Assembly (NCBI GenBank): GCA_036971715.1
Contig: JAVHJL010000006.1
Coordinates: forward strand, 62,001-126,000
Reading direction: 5' to 3'
Length of the DNA: 64,000 nucleotides
Origin: Arthrobotrys musiformis
Taxonomy: Eukaryota > Ascomycota > Orbiliomycetes > Orbiliales > Orbiliaceae
Below the pieces are notes generated by a model. That model saw only the letters and a list, made by a program, of their open reading frames with translations, was not told the origin of the DNA and did no database searches. Position 1 is the first letter of the stretch; each line of letters opens with the position of its first letter. A program made the translations under genes and the position numbers. Shown one piece after another: positions 22,042 through 35,700 of the stretch.

Positions 22042-25000
22042 ATGGCGGCCCCTGTTGTCGCTAACGATGCTATCAACCGCGTCTTTTCCGACTTGAAAAA
22101 TAGGTAGGCAACCCTGGGATCTTTGGAATATGGTCACTGGCTACAGCCACCTGTGCTATCAACTCGGCTATCTGCATAAACCCCCTTCTGTTTCTCCTTT
22201 CCACAGGTGGCAATTCACTAATCTGGGTCCGGATGACACAGTAAGACCGAGGAAGCCCGTCAGAAGGCAGCGGATGACCTCCGGAATATATTGACTGTCA
22301 GCCAGCGAGGCAAGTTTAGATTCCTGCATTATCTTCACTGAACTAATCCTCAACCATCTTGTCCTAACTTTGGTGGCTTGTATAGAAATGACCGTCGAGG
22401 CTTACACAAGGTTCAACAATGATATCAACAAACGCATATTCGAAATGATCCACAGCAACGAGACGGCAGAAAAAATAGCGGGGATCCTAGTGCTGGATCG
22501 CCTTATCGATTTCGAGGGCGATGATTCGATGCAGAAAACAACTCGATTTGCCCACTATCTTAGAAGCGTAATCAGAGGTAACGATACCGCTGCCATGGTT
22601 CTTGCCGCAAAGTCCTTGGGCCGACTAGCGACACCCGGGGGACCATTGACTGCCGAGCTAGTGGAGAGCGAAACGCGGCAAGCATTGGAGTGGTTGCAAA
22701 GCGATCGCCAGGAAAACCGTAGATTTGCAGCCGTCTTACTTTTGAAAGATCTGGCCCGGAACTCGCCTACCCTCTTTTATACCTATGTGCCCCAGATTCT
22801 CGAGTTGCTTTGGGTTGCACTCCGGGACTCTAAAGTCTTGATTAGGGAGGCGGCCGCGGAAGCTTTGTGTGCTTGCCTTGAGATCCTCTATCAAAGGGAT
22901 AGTCAACTTCGGGCTCAATGGTACAACAAAATTTTGGAAGAGGCACAGCATGGGTTGAAGATCGGGACAACAGATTCTATCCACGGCAGCCTTTTAACAT
23001 ACCGGGAGCTTTTACTTAGGGCTGGAATGTTCATGCATGATCGTTACCGGGACGTCTGCGAGCTTGTGCTTAGATATAAGGATCACCGCGATGTCCTCAT
23101 TCGAAAGTCCGTTGTAACATTAATACCCATCCTTGCTGCCTACAATCCCGAGGAATTCGTCGGCTCCTATTTACATCGCTGTATGATGCATCTTCAGTCC
23201 CAGCTTAAAAAAGAACGAGATCGGAGTGTGGCTTTCGTCGCTATTGGGCAAGTAGCTATAGCCGTTGGGAGCAGCATGAACCCCTATCTCGAGGCAGTTC
23301 TACAGTGTATTAAGGATGGATTGTCGAATAAAAGGTACAACCGCAGCCCATTGCCATTCGAATAAAGCGCTGACTCATTCTTGCTTTGCAAAGCCGGCGA
23401 GTGCCCGTCGAATCAGCATACTTCCAATGTATCAGCATGCTAGCCACAGCCGTGGGTTTAGCCTTGACCAAGCATATCCAGGAGCTATTGTCTCTATTAT
23501 TTAACTGCCCACTCAGCGATTCTCTCACACAAGCCCTTGTCGATCTTGCCCATTATATACCCCCGCTGCTTCCCCAAATACAAGAGAAACTCTTGAACAT
23601 GCTGAGTCTTGTTCTTAGTGGACGGCCATTTAAGCCTTTGGGGAGTCCTGCGGAGCTACAAGGCGCTCAACAGCCTTTGAAAGAAACTCGCGATACCTCT
23701 GGTGGTGATGTAAAAGACCCTGAGATCATATTGGCTTTGCATACGCTCGGAAGTTTCGATTTTACAGGCAAGTAGCCATGTCCATTACTAAGGTTTCCTT
23801 TCTAACAAGTGTCTAGGGCGCATTTTGAACGAGTTCGTCAGGGACTGCGTGATTAAGTATGTGGAGGACGACAATCCTGAGACCAGGAAAGCAGCTGCAC
23901 TTACATGTTGCCAGCTCTTTGTCCGGGACCCAATATGCTACCAAACCAGCAACAATGCTATCCAAGTAGTTGGTGATGTGATGGAAAAGCTACTAACCGT
24001 TGGCATTGCCGATCCGGGTATGTGATGTAATCCCTCAGCCTTGTGCCGCTGGACTAACGGGCGACGTAGATGCGGATATCAGAAGAACGGTCCTTGACTC
24101 GCTGGATGCTCGATTCGACAGGCACCTGGCAAGAGCAGAAAATGTTCGAACTCTCTTCTTGGCCTTGAATGACGAGGTTTTTTCAATTCGCGAGTCGGCG
24201 ATCACGATAATCGGAAGATTGACGGCCCACAATCCTGCCTACGTGATGCCTTCGTTGCGTAAATCGTTGATCCAACTTCTGACGGAACTCGAATATTCGA
24301 CTGTCGCGCGAAATAAAGAGGAAAGTGCGAAACTTTTGAGCCATCTAGTCTCGGCTGCCCAAAAACTAATTAAACCATACGTCGATCCTATCGTGACTGT
24401 GCTCTTGCCCAAAGCGTCTGATCCAAGTGCTGGTGTTGCCTCTAGCGTCCTTGGTGCCATTGGGGAACTTTCGACTGTTGGTGGCGAAGATATGGTACCT
24501 TATATACCACAGCTCATGCCAATAATCATAGAGACGCTCCAAGACCAGGGCTCTTCCTCGAAAAGGGAAGCAGCTTTGAAAACACTGGGGCAACTCGCCA
24601 GTAATTCAGGCTATGTTATCGAACCGTACATGCAATACCCCCATTTGCTGACAATTCTAGTAAACATTGTCAAAACGGAACAAACTGGCTATCTAAGAAA
24701 AGAGACGATCAAGTTGATGGGGATCCTAGGGGCCATAGATCCCTACAAACATCAGGTAGTCTATCCCCACCCTACATTATACTTGATTGACGCTGATGAA
24801 TGCTAGCTCGTTGAGCAAGGACCCGAGAACCGCCCGCCAGACCAGACCAGCTCTGTCACAGACGTTTCCCTTATTATGACGGGCCTTACCCCGTCGAATG
24901 AGGAGTACTACCCAACTGTGGTTATAAACTCCCTTATGAACATGCTCAAAGATCAATCCTTGAGCAATCAACACTCTGCGGTTGTGGACGCTATCATGAA

Positions 25001-28000
25001 TATTTTCAAAACCTTGGGGTTGAAATGCGTACCTTTCCTCGGGCAAATTATCCCAGGGTTCATTGGAGTTATCAGGACCAGTCAGCCTAGTAAACTCGAA
25101 TCATATTTCAGTCAGCTGAGCATTCTGATTACAATCGTGAAGCAGCATATTAGATCATTTCTTCCTGAAATTTTGCAGCTTATCCGAGAGCATTGGCAGT
25201 TGAACACAAATTTACAGGCCACTATACTCCAACTAGTCGAGGCGATCGCGAGATCCCTTGAAGGCGAGTTCAAGGTCTACCTTGCCCAACTTTTACCGCT
25301 GATGCTCCAGGTTTTGGAGGCGGACAACACAGCGCGGAGGATTCCCACAGAGAGAGTCTTGCACGCCTTTTTGGTATTTGGTGCTAATAGCGAAGAGTAC
25401 ATGCACTTGATTCTCCCAGTTATCGTTCGGCTTTTCGAGAAGCCAACCCAGCCAGTCTCGGCGCGCAAGGCTGCCATCGAAACTATTGCTAGACTTTCGA
25501 GAAAAGTCAACTTGTCCGATCACGCATCCCGTATTATCCACCCGCTTGCTCGTGTACTCCAAAGCGGAACACACGAACTCCGGGTCACTGCATTGGATAC
25601 ACTTTGTGCACTTGTTTTCCAGTTAGGGCAGGACTATGCACATTTTATCCCAATGATCAACAAGGTAGTGGAGTTATTCTAACCCTGTGAATTGGCTGTG
25701 ACTAACAGGCGTCGGCCGTAGTGTTTGGTACAAACAAAAACCCAGCACTCTAATTATGAACTTCTCGTGTCGAAACTTTTGAAAGGGGAGTCCCTACCCC
25801 AAGACCTCAACCCCGATGAAATGTTAGATACCCTTTCCAAAGTGGTTTTGTGGAGAGAGTCTTCTGACCAAGTTTTATAGGTTTGGAGAGAAATACGACG
25901 AGGTCCTCATTCCGGATACGCATTCAAAAAAGCAAACAGTGAATCAACAGCACCTCAAAAACGCATGGGAAGCGTCGCAAAGATCTACGCGAGAGGACTG
26001 GCAGGAATGGATTCGACGATTTAGCGTCGAGCTTCTCAAAGAGTCTCCATCCCATGCCCTTCGTGCCTGCGCAGGTTTAGCCGGCGCCTATTACCCTCTT
26101 GCGAAAGATCTTTTCAATGCTGCTTTCGTTTCGTGTTGGGTGGAGCTTTATGACCAGTATCAGGTACGAAATTTCTGCCCTCCGATAGTTGAACATCCTC
26201 TTATACTTAGCATTTTGAAGGAGGAACTGGTCCGATCGATCGAGTTAGCCCTTACCTCTCCTAATATCCCCCCGGAAATTCTCCAAATTTTACTCAACCT
26301 GGCGGAATTTATGGAGCATGATGACAAGGCATTGCCTATAGATATTCGTACCCTTGGAAAATATGCTGCTAAATGCCATGCCTTTGCGAAAGCGCTCCAC
26401 TACAAAGAAACGGAATTCCTGCAAGAACCACAGACTAGCACGATAGAAGCATTGATCAAAATCAACAACCAACTTCAGCAGTCAGACGCTGCTATTGGTA
26501 TCCTCCGCCGAGCCCAGCAGTATAATGATGTTCCTCTCAAAGAATCTTGGTTTGAAAAGCTTCAACGTTGGGAGGAGGCTCTGAAGGCGTATCAATTGCG
26601 TGAGCTCGACGAGCCGAATTCATTCGAGGTTACAATGGGAAAAATGAAGTGTCTCCACGCTCTCGGAGAATGGGACCAATTATCGCAACTAGCACAGGAG
26701 AAGTGGACACACGCCACGCATGAAATGCAACGAGCAATAGCCCCCCTTGCCGCTGCAGCTGCTTGGGGCCTTGGCCAATGGGACATTATGGATGATTACA
26801 TTGGTGTCATGAAACACTTGTCGCCTGATAGGTCTTTTTTTGGTGCGATTTTAGCTCTTCATCGAAACCATTTTGATGAGGCAGCGTTACATATTGAGAG
26901 AGCTCGTGAGGGGCTAGATTCGGAGCTTAGCGCGCTCGTCGGAGAAAGCTACAGCCGAGCTTACAGGTAAGCTTGTTTGGGTATATTGTCTGACCTATCG
27001 CGAGCACTAACTTGTTGTCTACATCTATAGTGTCATTGTTAGGGTGCAAATGCTTGCCGAGCTAGAAGAGATAATTGTCTACAAGCAAAGCTATGATCAC
27101 CCGGAAAGGCAGGATACGATGCGACGAACATGGATGAAGCGGTGAGCTATACCTATTCCTCATACTGTAAGCTCTTTGCCTAACAAGCGAGATCTAGTTT
27201 GCAAGGTTGCCAGAGAAATGTTGAGACATGGCAAAGAATGCTGAAAGTTCGAGCATTGGTTATATCACCGAGAGAAAACATGGATATGTGGATCAAGTTC
27301 GCCAACTTGTGCCGGAAATCTGGGAGGGTAGGATTGGCGGAGAAATCATTGAATTCTCTCTACGACGTTGAAGATGGCACTTTGCTTACGCTATCCGATC
27401 CACGGGTCCCTCCTCGTGTTACCTATGCTCGTCTAAAGTATCTGTGGTCGATTGGAAACCAAGCCGAAGCACTCTCAAGCCTTGTAGAGTTCACGGACCG
27501 AATTTCCAAGCAAATTGGCCCAAGTATCTCTGATGCATCTAGTCAGGCTCAACCCCACTTGAACCTCACAGCCAACTCTTCGCCTTTATCGAGCCAAGCG
27601 ATCGAAGACCTTTCAGGGTTACTCGCGAGGTGTTACCTTAAACAAGGCGAGTGGCTAGTTGCTCTCAATAAAAGCTGGTATTTGGGGAATGTACAGGAGG
27701 TTTTGCGATCGTATTGGCTGGCGACCCATTTCAACAAGGACTGGTACAAAGCCTGGCATGCGTGGGCACTTGCAAATTTTGAGGTGGTGACGAACCGAGA
27801 ATTGCGGGACGTATCTTCCTCCCCCGAGATGTTGAATAACCACGTAGTACCTGCGGTACACGGATTCTTCAAATCGATCTCACTTTCCGCTGGAAGCTCG
27901 CTACAGGATACGCTTCGGCTCCTGACGTTGTGGTTTGCCCATGGCGGTCACCCCCAGGTTAACTCCGCCATGACGGAAGGGTTCGGTGTTGTCAGCATCG

Positions 28001-30241
28001 ATACCTGGCTTGCTGTCATCCCACAACTCATTGCTCGCATCAACCAACCAGACCCCGTTGTCCGACGCTCTATTCATCAACTTCTCGGAGATGTCGGCCG
28101 TGCTCATCCACAAGCTCTCGTTTTCCCACTGACCGTCGCAACAAAGTCGCAACATTCGAGGCGTCAGAAATCAGCATCTTCGTTAATTGAAAACGTCCGA
28201 ACCCACAGTTCTGCGCTTGTGGACCAGGCCGCATTCGTCAGTCAAGAGCTCATCCGGGTAGCTGTTCTCTGGCACGAACAGTGGCACGAAGGCCTGGAGG
28301 AAGCTTCGCGGTTGTATTTCGGAGATCACAATATTGAAGCGATGTTTGCGACCTTGGAGCCATTGCACGAGATGCTTGAGAAAGTGAGCGCTCTCCGTAG
28401 TCCGCCCCATTCATATCGCAACTACTAGTATATGCTAACAAAATGCTAGGGGCCGGAAACGTTAAGAGAGATATCCTTCCACCAAGCCTTTGGCCGTGAC
28501 TTGCACGACGCGAGAGACTGGTGTAATACCTTTAGGAGGACTGGCGATGTCGGTGATCTAAATCAAGCATGGGATCTCTACTACCAAGTGAGTGATTACT
28601 CTCGAGCCCACACCTGGGTGTCGCTAATAGCTTCAAGGTCTTCCGCAAAATCACAAAGCAGCTTCCGCAGTTAAATTCCTTAGATTTACAATACGTGTCA
28701 CCGCGGCTTCTTAACGCTAAAGATCTAGATCTCTCTGTCCCTGGTACGCCCCTAAACCCCACTATTAACCTACAATTATCGCAAATGCTGAATGTATTAT
28801 TTTAGGCACTTATCAATCTGGGCGCCCGGTCATCAAAATCGTTGGCTTTGACTCGGTTTTCACCGTGATATCCTCCAAACAACGTCCCCGCAAACTTTCC
28901 CTTAAAGGGAGCGATGGAACTATGTACCAATACGTCTTAAAAGGTTAGTTCGAACACCCGGTTTTTGCACCGCGCGATTACTCACAGTTTCGCACACAGG
29001 CCATGAGGACTTACGGCAGGACGAGCGTGTCATGCAACTTTTCGGGCTCGTCAACACTCTTCTTTCCGTGGACTCTGAATGCTTCAAACGTCATCTAAAC
29101 ATCCAGAGATATCCAATAATTCCGCTATCCCAAAACTCCGGCCTTATGGGATGGGTGCCCCATAGTGATACGTTGCATGTGCTTATTAGAGAGTACCGGG
29201 AGAGTCGGAAAATTTTATTGAATATTGAGCATCGCATTATGTTGCAGATGGCACCGGACTACGATAATCTCACATTGATGCAAAAGGTTGAGGTTTTCGG
29301 CTACGCTCTCGATAACACAACTGGCCAGGACCTTTATCGTGTTCTCTGGTTAAAAAGCAGAAGCTCGGAGGCATGGCTTGATAGGAGGACGAATTATACT
29401 CGTTCGCTCGGTGTGATGTCAATGGTGGGCTATATTCTGGGACTCGGTGATCGGCATCCTTCGAATCTGATGTTAGACCGTGTGACGGGGAAGGTCGTCC
29501 ACATCGATTTTGGCGACTGTTTTGAGGTGGCAATGCATAGAGAGAAATATCCCGAGAAGGTGCCATTTCGGCTAACCCGAATGCTTACATATGCTATGGA
29601 AGTGAGCAATATAGAGGGGAGTTTCAGGATAACATGCGAAGCTGTAATGCGAGTTTTGAGGGATAACAAGGAGTCTCTTATGGCTGTTCTCGAAGCCTTC
29701 ATGCACGACCCATTGATGCATTGGCGGCTCGGGAACCGAGAAAGCCCTGTAGATTCGGGGACATCTGGCGAGCTAGCCCAAGGTTGGTATTGTGAGTAAT
29801 TAGTGCTGCCAGGGCATTGCTAATATATATTTGAATATACAATAGTTCCGACAACCGATCTTCCGCCCCGAGGACCTAGGGTCAAGGTTGAGGCTAGCAA
29901 CTCTGGTACAAACGGCTATCAGCCAGAAACACAGGCCGGGCCCGAGGACCAAACGCAAAATGCACGAGCATTGGCGGTCTTAAATCGCGTCAAGGATAAA
30001 TTGACCGGCCACGATTTTCGTCCAAACGATGAATTGGCAGTCCCGGATCAAGTGGACAAGCTGTTACAGCAGGCCACTTCCCTTGAGGTTTGTTTTACTG
30101 GTTCTCATCTCAAAGGGGCGCAGCTAACAGCTCTTGGGTAGAATTTATGCCAGTTGTATGTGGGATGGTGTGCATTTGTAAGTTTTCTGATCTCAAGACC
30201 GAGGGGACTAGTATTAACTGTTTTGTGTATGTTAGTGGTAA
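22042..30241 (+). CDS. TOR: TOR serine/threonine protein kinase (PIKK family)
   Basis: Catalytic subunit of TORC1/TORC2, master regulator of growth, translation and autophagy. Eighteen exons, phases all consistent, 2376 residues: 22042-22103, 22242-22309, 22386-23334, 23394-23767, 23817-24017, 24070-24755, 24807-25664, 25722-25822, 25881-26966, 27031-27141, 27198-28383, 28450-28587, 28638-28743, 28806-28943, 29000-29782, 29846-30087, 30142-30177, 30236-30241. Order: N-terminal HEAT repeats (from NDINKRIFEMIHSNETAEK), FAT region (VNQQHLKNAWEASQRS), FRB (HEQWHEGLEEASRLYFG, about residue 1868, with the Ser that contacts FKBP-rapamycin), kinase lobe (VKIVGF-type IKIVGFDSVF, GLGDRHPSNLML, HIDFGD), FATC ending YVGWCAF-W. 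Introns 22310-22385 and 23768-23816 have GC donors. The last exon encodes only Trp plus stop. Confidence 0.97.
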
Positions 30242-30761
30242 ATCGTACAAATTCAAAGGCTATTTTTCTGTTCCTAAATACTCTGATTTATTTTGAATCT
30301 TATTGGAGTTGTTTGCGCGTGCCTGTGCCTGTCCTTTTTTTCTTTTGTTTTCTTTTTTTTTTTTTTAATTCCAAAGTTGATTTAGCGGGCGCTCTTATCA
30401 TAGCTCTGCACTGTCTTGAACCAGACCCTTGATTATTACCGCATAGTTATGTAGACAACTAGAGGTGCATACCTGTTACCCCATACGATCTATCAAATGC
30501 GTATTTAAATTAGTTGTGGCCGCGTAAATTTTTCGAAGAACCGTGGTAACTATACATTCAATTTCACCATTTGCAAGATTCTATTACATTTGTTGTCGGC
30601 GATGTCGGTGGTCGGGGGATTCGGAGGAATCAGGATTGGGAACGTCTGATCGAAATGCATTAATGGGCGCATGAGTCCAGAAAACTGCCAACGGTCCCCA
30701 ACCTCGACTGTCTCAACAACACCACGGATTTCATTCATGGAACTAGCCGAGAAACTTTACG
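30242..30761. other. Intergenic region TOR to TFB2
   Basis: About 520 nt between tandem genes, holding the TOR 3' UTR (with a T run at about 30352-30366) and the TFB2 promoter. Nothing else recognised. Confidence 0.55.
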
Positions 30762-32630
30762 ATGGGTTCACATGCTATGAAGAGTTTTGAGCATCTCGAA
30801 GGGCTCTCCGAAGCCATATTTAAACGACTCTACCAACAACCTGCTACGGCTCTAGCTATCTTTCGTCGGATGCTGCCTAACCTAGGTGAGGTCTATTGTA
30901 TGGCCAATGAGATGACGGGTGGGTATTGACATGTCTCTGATGGGGTCTCGCTATAGCGAAAACATTCGTTATGGCAATGCTCTTCAATCCCGACCCGGTT
31001 CCAGTATCCAGCCTCGAAGCCTGTGTCCGCCCGGACCAAAATAGGTATGTACTTGTCGCCCTGTCAGCTGTCGAAAGCCACTGCTAATGTTCATTCCCAC
31101 CCCGATTATGATAGACTAAAGGAGGAAGCATTTGCGAAACTACGTCAATTATACATTGTCGTAGAAAGACAAGGAACATTTGCACTTGATGCAACTTTTA
31201 AGGTCGAGCTGAGGAAGGCTCTCACTGGAGGGTTTGTCCCAAACAATCCCTTCTGAAGTAGACGCTAGCGGTGGGAAACTGACATTATCTAGCGGCTCTT
31301 CTGGTAGCTTTGGGCTGCCATGCGATACAGAGGACAAGAATAGAGTCGACATCGCATTCCTTGACCGATATGCGGCAGAGCAGTGGGAATCTATCCTTCA
31401 CTTCATGGTCGGAAATGAAACACAATCATCGCGGAGGCCCAGCGAAGGCGTCGTTAGACTGCTGCTTCATGGGAAATTGATGGAGCAAAACAGGTTGGGG
31501 CACCCTCTTATTTGCGATCAAATCTCCGGTGTGTTAATTGGGCGCCCTCCGCGTGCATAGAGCTTCGGGAACGGTCATCACCCAACTTGGGTTTTCCTTT
31601 TTGCTACAGGAAGTAAACTCACAAGTCTGGACATTGCTCCTACTTTATCTTGATATGGCCGAACAGGTTTGTTTGTTTTTGTCTTTTGCTGTTAACTTAT
31701 ATCGATTGAATTTAGCTGAGTTGACATATCCCTAGCTTCGAATGGATCCAGTAGATATCCTTCACTTCTTATTTCTTCTTGGTAGCTTAGAGCTAGGGCA
31801 AGACTACGACATGAAGAGTCTGACTCCTACGCAGAAAGGCATGCTTGAAGACCTTCGGGACTATGGGATCGTTTATCAACGGAAAGTCTGTGCGACCTTA
31901 TTCGTAATTAAATTCACTTCAAAGTACTAACTACATCCCAAAAAGTCCTCATCAAGGCGGTTTTACCCTACGAGGTTAGCAACGGGACTGACCTCAGAGA
32001 TTCGTTCCCTCCGCTCCCCAGCTGCAACCTTAACCAACGCAACCCCAGGCAATGATGAAAATGGTTTCCTCATTATTGAAACGAATTACCGTCTGTATGC
32101 ATATACAAGTAAGAAGCCAACCATCAACCCAGATCCCGGGACCGGGAACTGGAATGTTCGCCTCATTCGACTTCTACGCTCGCTTACGCTAGTCCCGTTT
32201 AGACTCACCATTGCAGATCGCGGTTCTAAACCTTTTTGCGCGTTTGATATCTCGATTCCCAAACCTTGTGACGGCCCGTATTACAAGGGAGAGCATTCGA
32301 CAGGCGATTAACAAAGGGATTACAGCGGAACAGATCATAGACTACATGACTGCAAATGCCCATCCTCAATTACGGAAAAACACTCCTATTCTACCGCCAA
32401 CGGTTGTCGACCAAATAAGACTTTGGCAAATAGAAGGGGAGAGGATGAAAGCAACTTCTGGTTATTTATTCAAGGAATTTGCAGCAAACATGGAATTTAA
32501 TGCGGTGTGCAAATACGCTGACGATATTGGTGTTCTAGTCTGGGTGGACAAAAATAAAAAGATGCTGTTTGTCTCCAAACATGAACAGGTAGCTGACTAC
32601 ATCCGAAAACGCGCGCAGTCGAATCGATAA
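30762..32630 (+). CDS. TFB2: TFIIH core subunit TFB2 (p52)
   Basis: Subunit of the general transcription and nucleotide-excision-repair factor TFIIH; anchors the Ssl2/XPB helicase. Exons 30762-30885, 30957-31044, 31115-31231, 31293-31493, 31561-31666, 31736-31885, 31946-32108, 32203-32630; 458 residues. Family blocks: LEGLSEAIFKRLYQQPATAL, ALAIFRRMLPNL, SFGLPCDTEDKNRVDIAFLD, QLGFSFLLQEVNSQVWTLLL, LFLLGSLELGQDYDM, GFLIIETNYRLYAYT, RLISRFPNLVTARITRESIR, PPTVVDQIRLWQIEGERM, and the C-terminal p8-binding part ending FVSKHEQVADYIRKR. A second in-frame ATG lies five codons downstream of the chosen start, so the exact start is uncertain. One donor is weak (GTCTGT at 31886). Convergent with AQR, 91 nt apart. 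Confidence 0.93.
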
Positions 32631-32721
32631 AAGCGTGAGTAGATTTCTTTGTCAGAAAATTCTACTTTTTTTATTTCCTCGAATCCCGGTTTGTTATAGA
32701 ACGACTTGGACTAGTCGAGCC

Positions 32722-35700
32722 TTAGTTTTCCAGCGAAGCTAGTTTCGCCTCCGTCATCTCAAAGACGTATTTCCCTAAAATGGGTGATATGTTAGTCAAG
32801 TAGTTATCGTTGGTTACAGCCTGTTCGGTATTCTTGTGGTCCTTACCGAGATGCTCAACGCCCTCTATGACGGTGGCTTCCACCGGGCTTGTGACTAGTC
32901 TCTCGGTTGGCCACATTTCCCTGGTCGTCAGTTCTAATTTTGTCGATAATCGAAGCAACCGCGAGAAAGCGTCCTTCAATTCATAACATGTTTGGAAGGT
33001 TTCGAGTCGACCTAGTATATAAAGGCCAAGGCGAGCCCTGGATAACGCAACGGTTAATCGTCGCATGTCCCTTAGGTATCCCACACGCTTGGTCCGAACC
33101 AACGATACAATGATATCTACTCCTCAGTTAGCTTCTGACTTTCTGCCTAAATAATTGTCGCTGCTCTAGACATACAGTCATTTTGCTCCCCTTGAAATTT
33201 GTCTATCGTGGTGACGTGTGCTGGTGTACCGAAGAGTGGGTTTTTGGCACACCGATGATTGATAATGTCCCGTATTAAAGCACGCTGGCCGGAGTAGCTT
33301 GAGAGAATGGATATCTTGTTGGCGGGGTAGCCAAGCAATCGCATATACTGAAACAAAGCTACTGAATACTCCGCTTCCCCAAGATTTTGGATAAAATGGG
33401 GAGATGGCTCTTGTTCTCCTTGACCTCTAAAATCATCAACATTGATAAACTGGAGTTCATGTCGGAAGCCAGCATTAGCTTTGGTGAATTCCGGGTTGTG
33501 GGAAGTGTAATCTAGATCCCCCAGGCCAGGGTACCTCCAATTATATAGAGAGGCAATACTCGGGCGGGCCCGTCCCTGTTTGTCAAGACGGATCAGCGGG
33601 ACACCAATTCGTACGAAACGAAGGAATAAGCTTTGCTCCATGTTCGCAAAGTAGCGAAGAGGTGCACTTTGAATAACGGGCGAATTCTGCAGGTGATCGC
33701 CGCAAAGTATTATGCGCTTCAATGGAGGCTTCCCGTTTGATGAGTTCTGGAGGGTTAGAGGGATGAATGTTTCGGCTTCGCTAATTTGGGCTGCTTCTTC
33801 CATGATAATATTATCATACTGGAAACCGTGTCGGACGAGATCGTCCCTCTGCAAAATGATTAAAACTCGTTCGATAGTAATATATTCGAGCTGGTGCTCA
33901 CCTTCATTGCTGCATATGTGGACGTCATGGCTATTATCCGCGCCTCTGTGTTTAGGAGGTAGTTGGCTTTATCCCGCCCATTCCGCAGAAGTTCGAAAGG
34001 CATCAAATCATCTAATTGTAAAAAGATCTTTGAAATGTGTTCGAAACAAGATATGGCTGCGTCCATCGTCAACTCCAAGGAGCTGTTCGCTGGAAGAGCC
34101 CAATCCTGTTTTTTTGAGAAGTATTTGGCTTTGGGGTGTTAGCAATGCTTTAAAATAGGACAAGGTTCGTTATGACTTACTAAAAGGGAACTCGACTAGA
34201 ACAGTGGCAGGGCTTGGAGACAAGGTTACTTTTGCGCTGAAGTTTTCCCAGATTGGTTTAACGTAAACCCGGTAGAAATAAGATGCGGTCTCGCAAGAGT
34301 TACCGTGTGCCCCGGGTGCGCCTATACTCGAAGATAATTGATCGACTTCTTCGAGCAGTTTGAATCGAAGGTCCTAATCGCCATTCCAAGCTGTTAGTGG
34401 GGGAAACTTCTCATGAAACAATGGAAGGCACTTACGGCGAGGGATTCGATTCTCCCGAATTTGGTGTGGCTCGAGCTAGAGGCTAGTTGTTGGGCATCGT
34501 CCTCCCCATGGCCAAGTCGGAGTAGGTGCCGTTCGTCAATGTCTCGCTCTGCAAGTTTCTGGAAAATCTGATTCAGCGATTGGTTGCTGTGCGCAATTAC
34601 AAGAGTCCTTTCTCTTGGGAAATTGGAATATAGATTGCAAATTATTTGGATCGCGACATCAGTCTTTCCGGTTCCTGGAGGGCCAACAATCATGGAAAGG
34701 CCGGGGTTTGTGCCCGAAATAATCGCATGAACTGTGCATCGTAAATAGTGAGATCGAGAACCCATGTCCAAACTCCCGAAAAAGGGTGTGGGAATGGTGG
34801 GAGTGCGCGGCCGAACTCACCTTGTGCAGCGGTGTACTTGAAGGTGGGGTCAGCCAAGCCCCCATGTTTCAGCGAAAAGACTGACTTATGAGTAGGCCCG
34901 CTAGAAATCGTATACAAAGGATATTGGGAAGTACTTCCTTGTGTTCGGAGACCGCCAGAAGTCAGGCTAGTCTCCCGTTCTGTAAGGACAAAAGGAGCCT
35001 CTAGCCTTCTTGAGGTTGGAACCTGAACGTCGAGAGGAACTTTGGGTAAGATTTCTTGAAGGTGTTCAAGGCTAGCGAGAGTCCCACCCAAGTTAAGACT
35101 TTTCGAAATGGGTTGAAGTTTGGGAAAGCATGCATCGCTTGGGTCGCCACATCCAAGGAAAGTATCCTGGAGCCATTCAGGAATATAATTTGCAGGGTCT
35201 TCTATTATGTGCTGAATTGATGCCAGCACAGCCTTGAAATTGTTCTCCTGATAGGAAAGGATTGGTATAGACGTTAACATGCGACCGAAAGAGAAAAAAG
35301 GCTAGATTTTAACCTTCTGGTGGGTAGAGATTTCTTACAATGCTTTTTCTTCTAATAATTATATTAAAAGAGCCGTATTTATCAGCAATGTTCTCATTGT
35401 CGCGCTTGTCTACCTTCAAGTATGTTAGGGAATTTAAAAATTAGCGGGGCTACCGGGTGTCTTACCATATACGCTGCACGGTCTAGACGGACATGGAGTT
35501 TTTTCCTCTCGGCGGTGGAAAAGCTTCCCGGTTTATTTTCGGCAACTAGCTGGATGACTTCGGCACAGCGAAGAAGACTGATTTCTACATTATCGCCTGT
35601 TAACGTGCGAATCCCGAGCCCGCGTTCACCTGAGGTCCTCCCGGCGCGAATGCTCAGGAGGAATACCACGTCATCGAGGCGTAAAGAGTCCCATTCTCGT

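Noticed and set aside
30154..30432. Read-through frame giving TOR a hydrophobic C-terminal tail
   Set aside because: As the main product it would break the invariant FATC end; the GTAAGT...TTAG intron restores Trp-stop.
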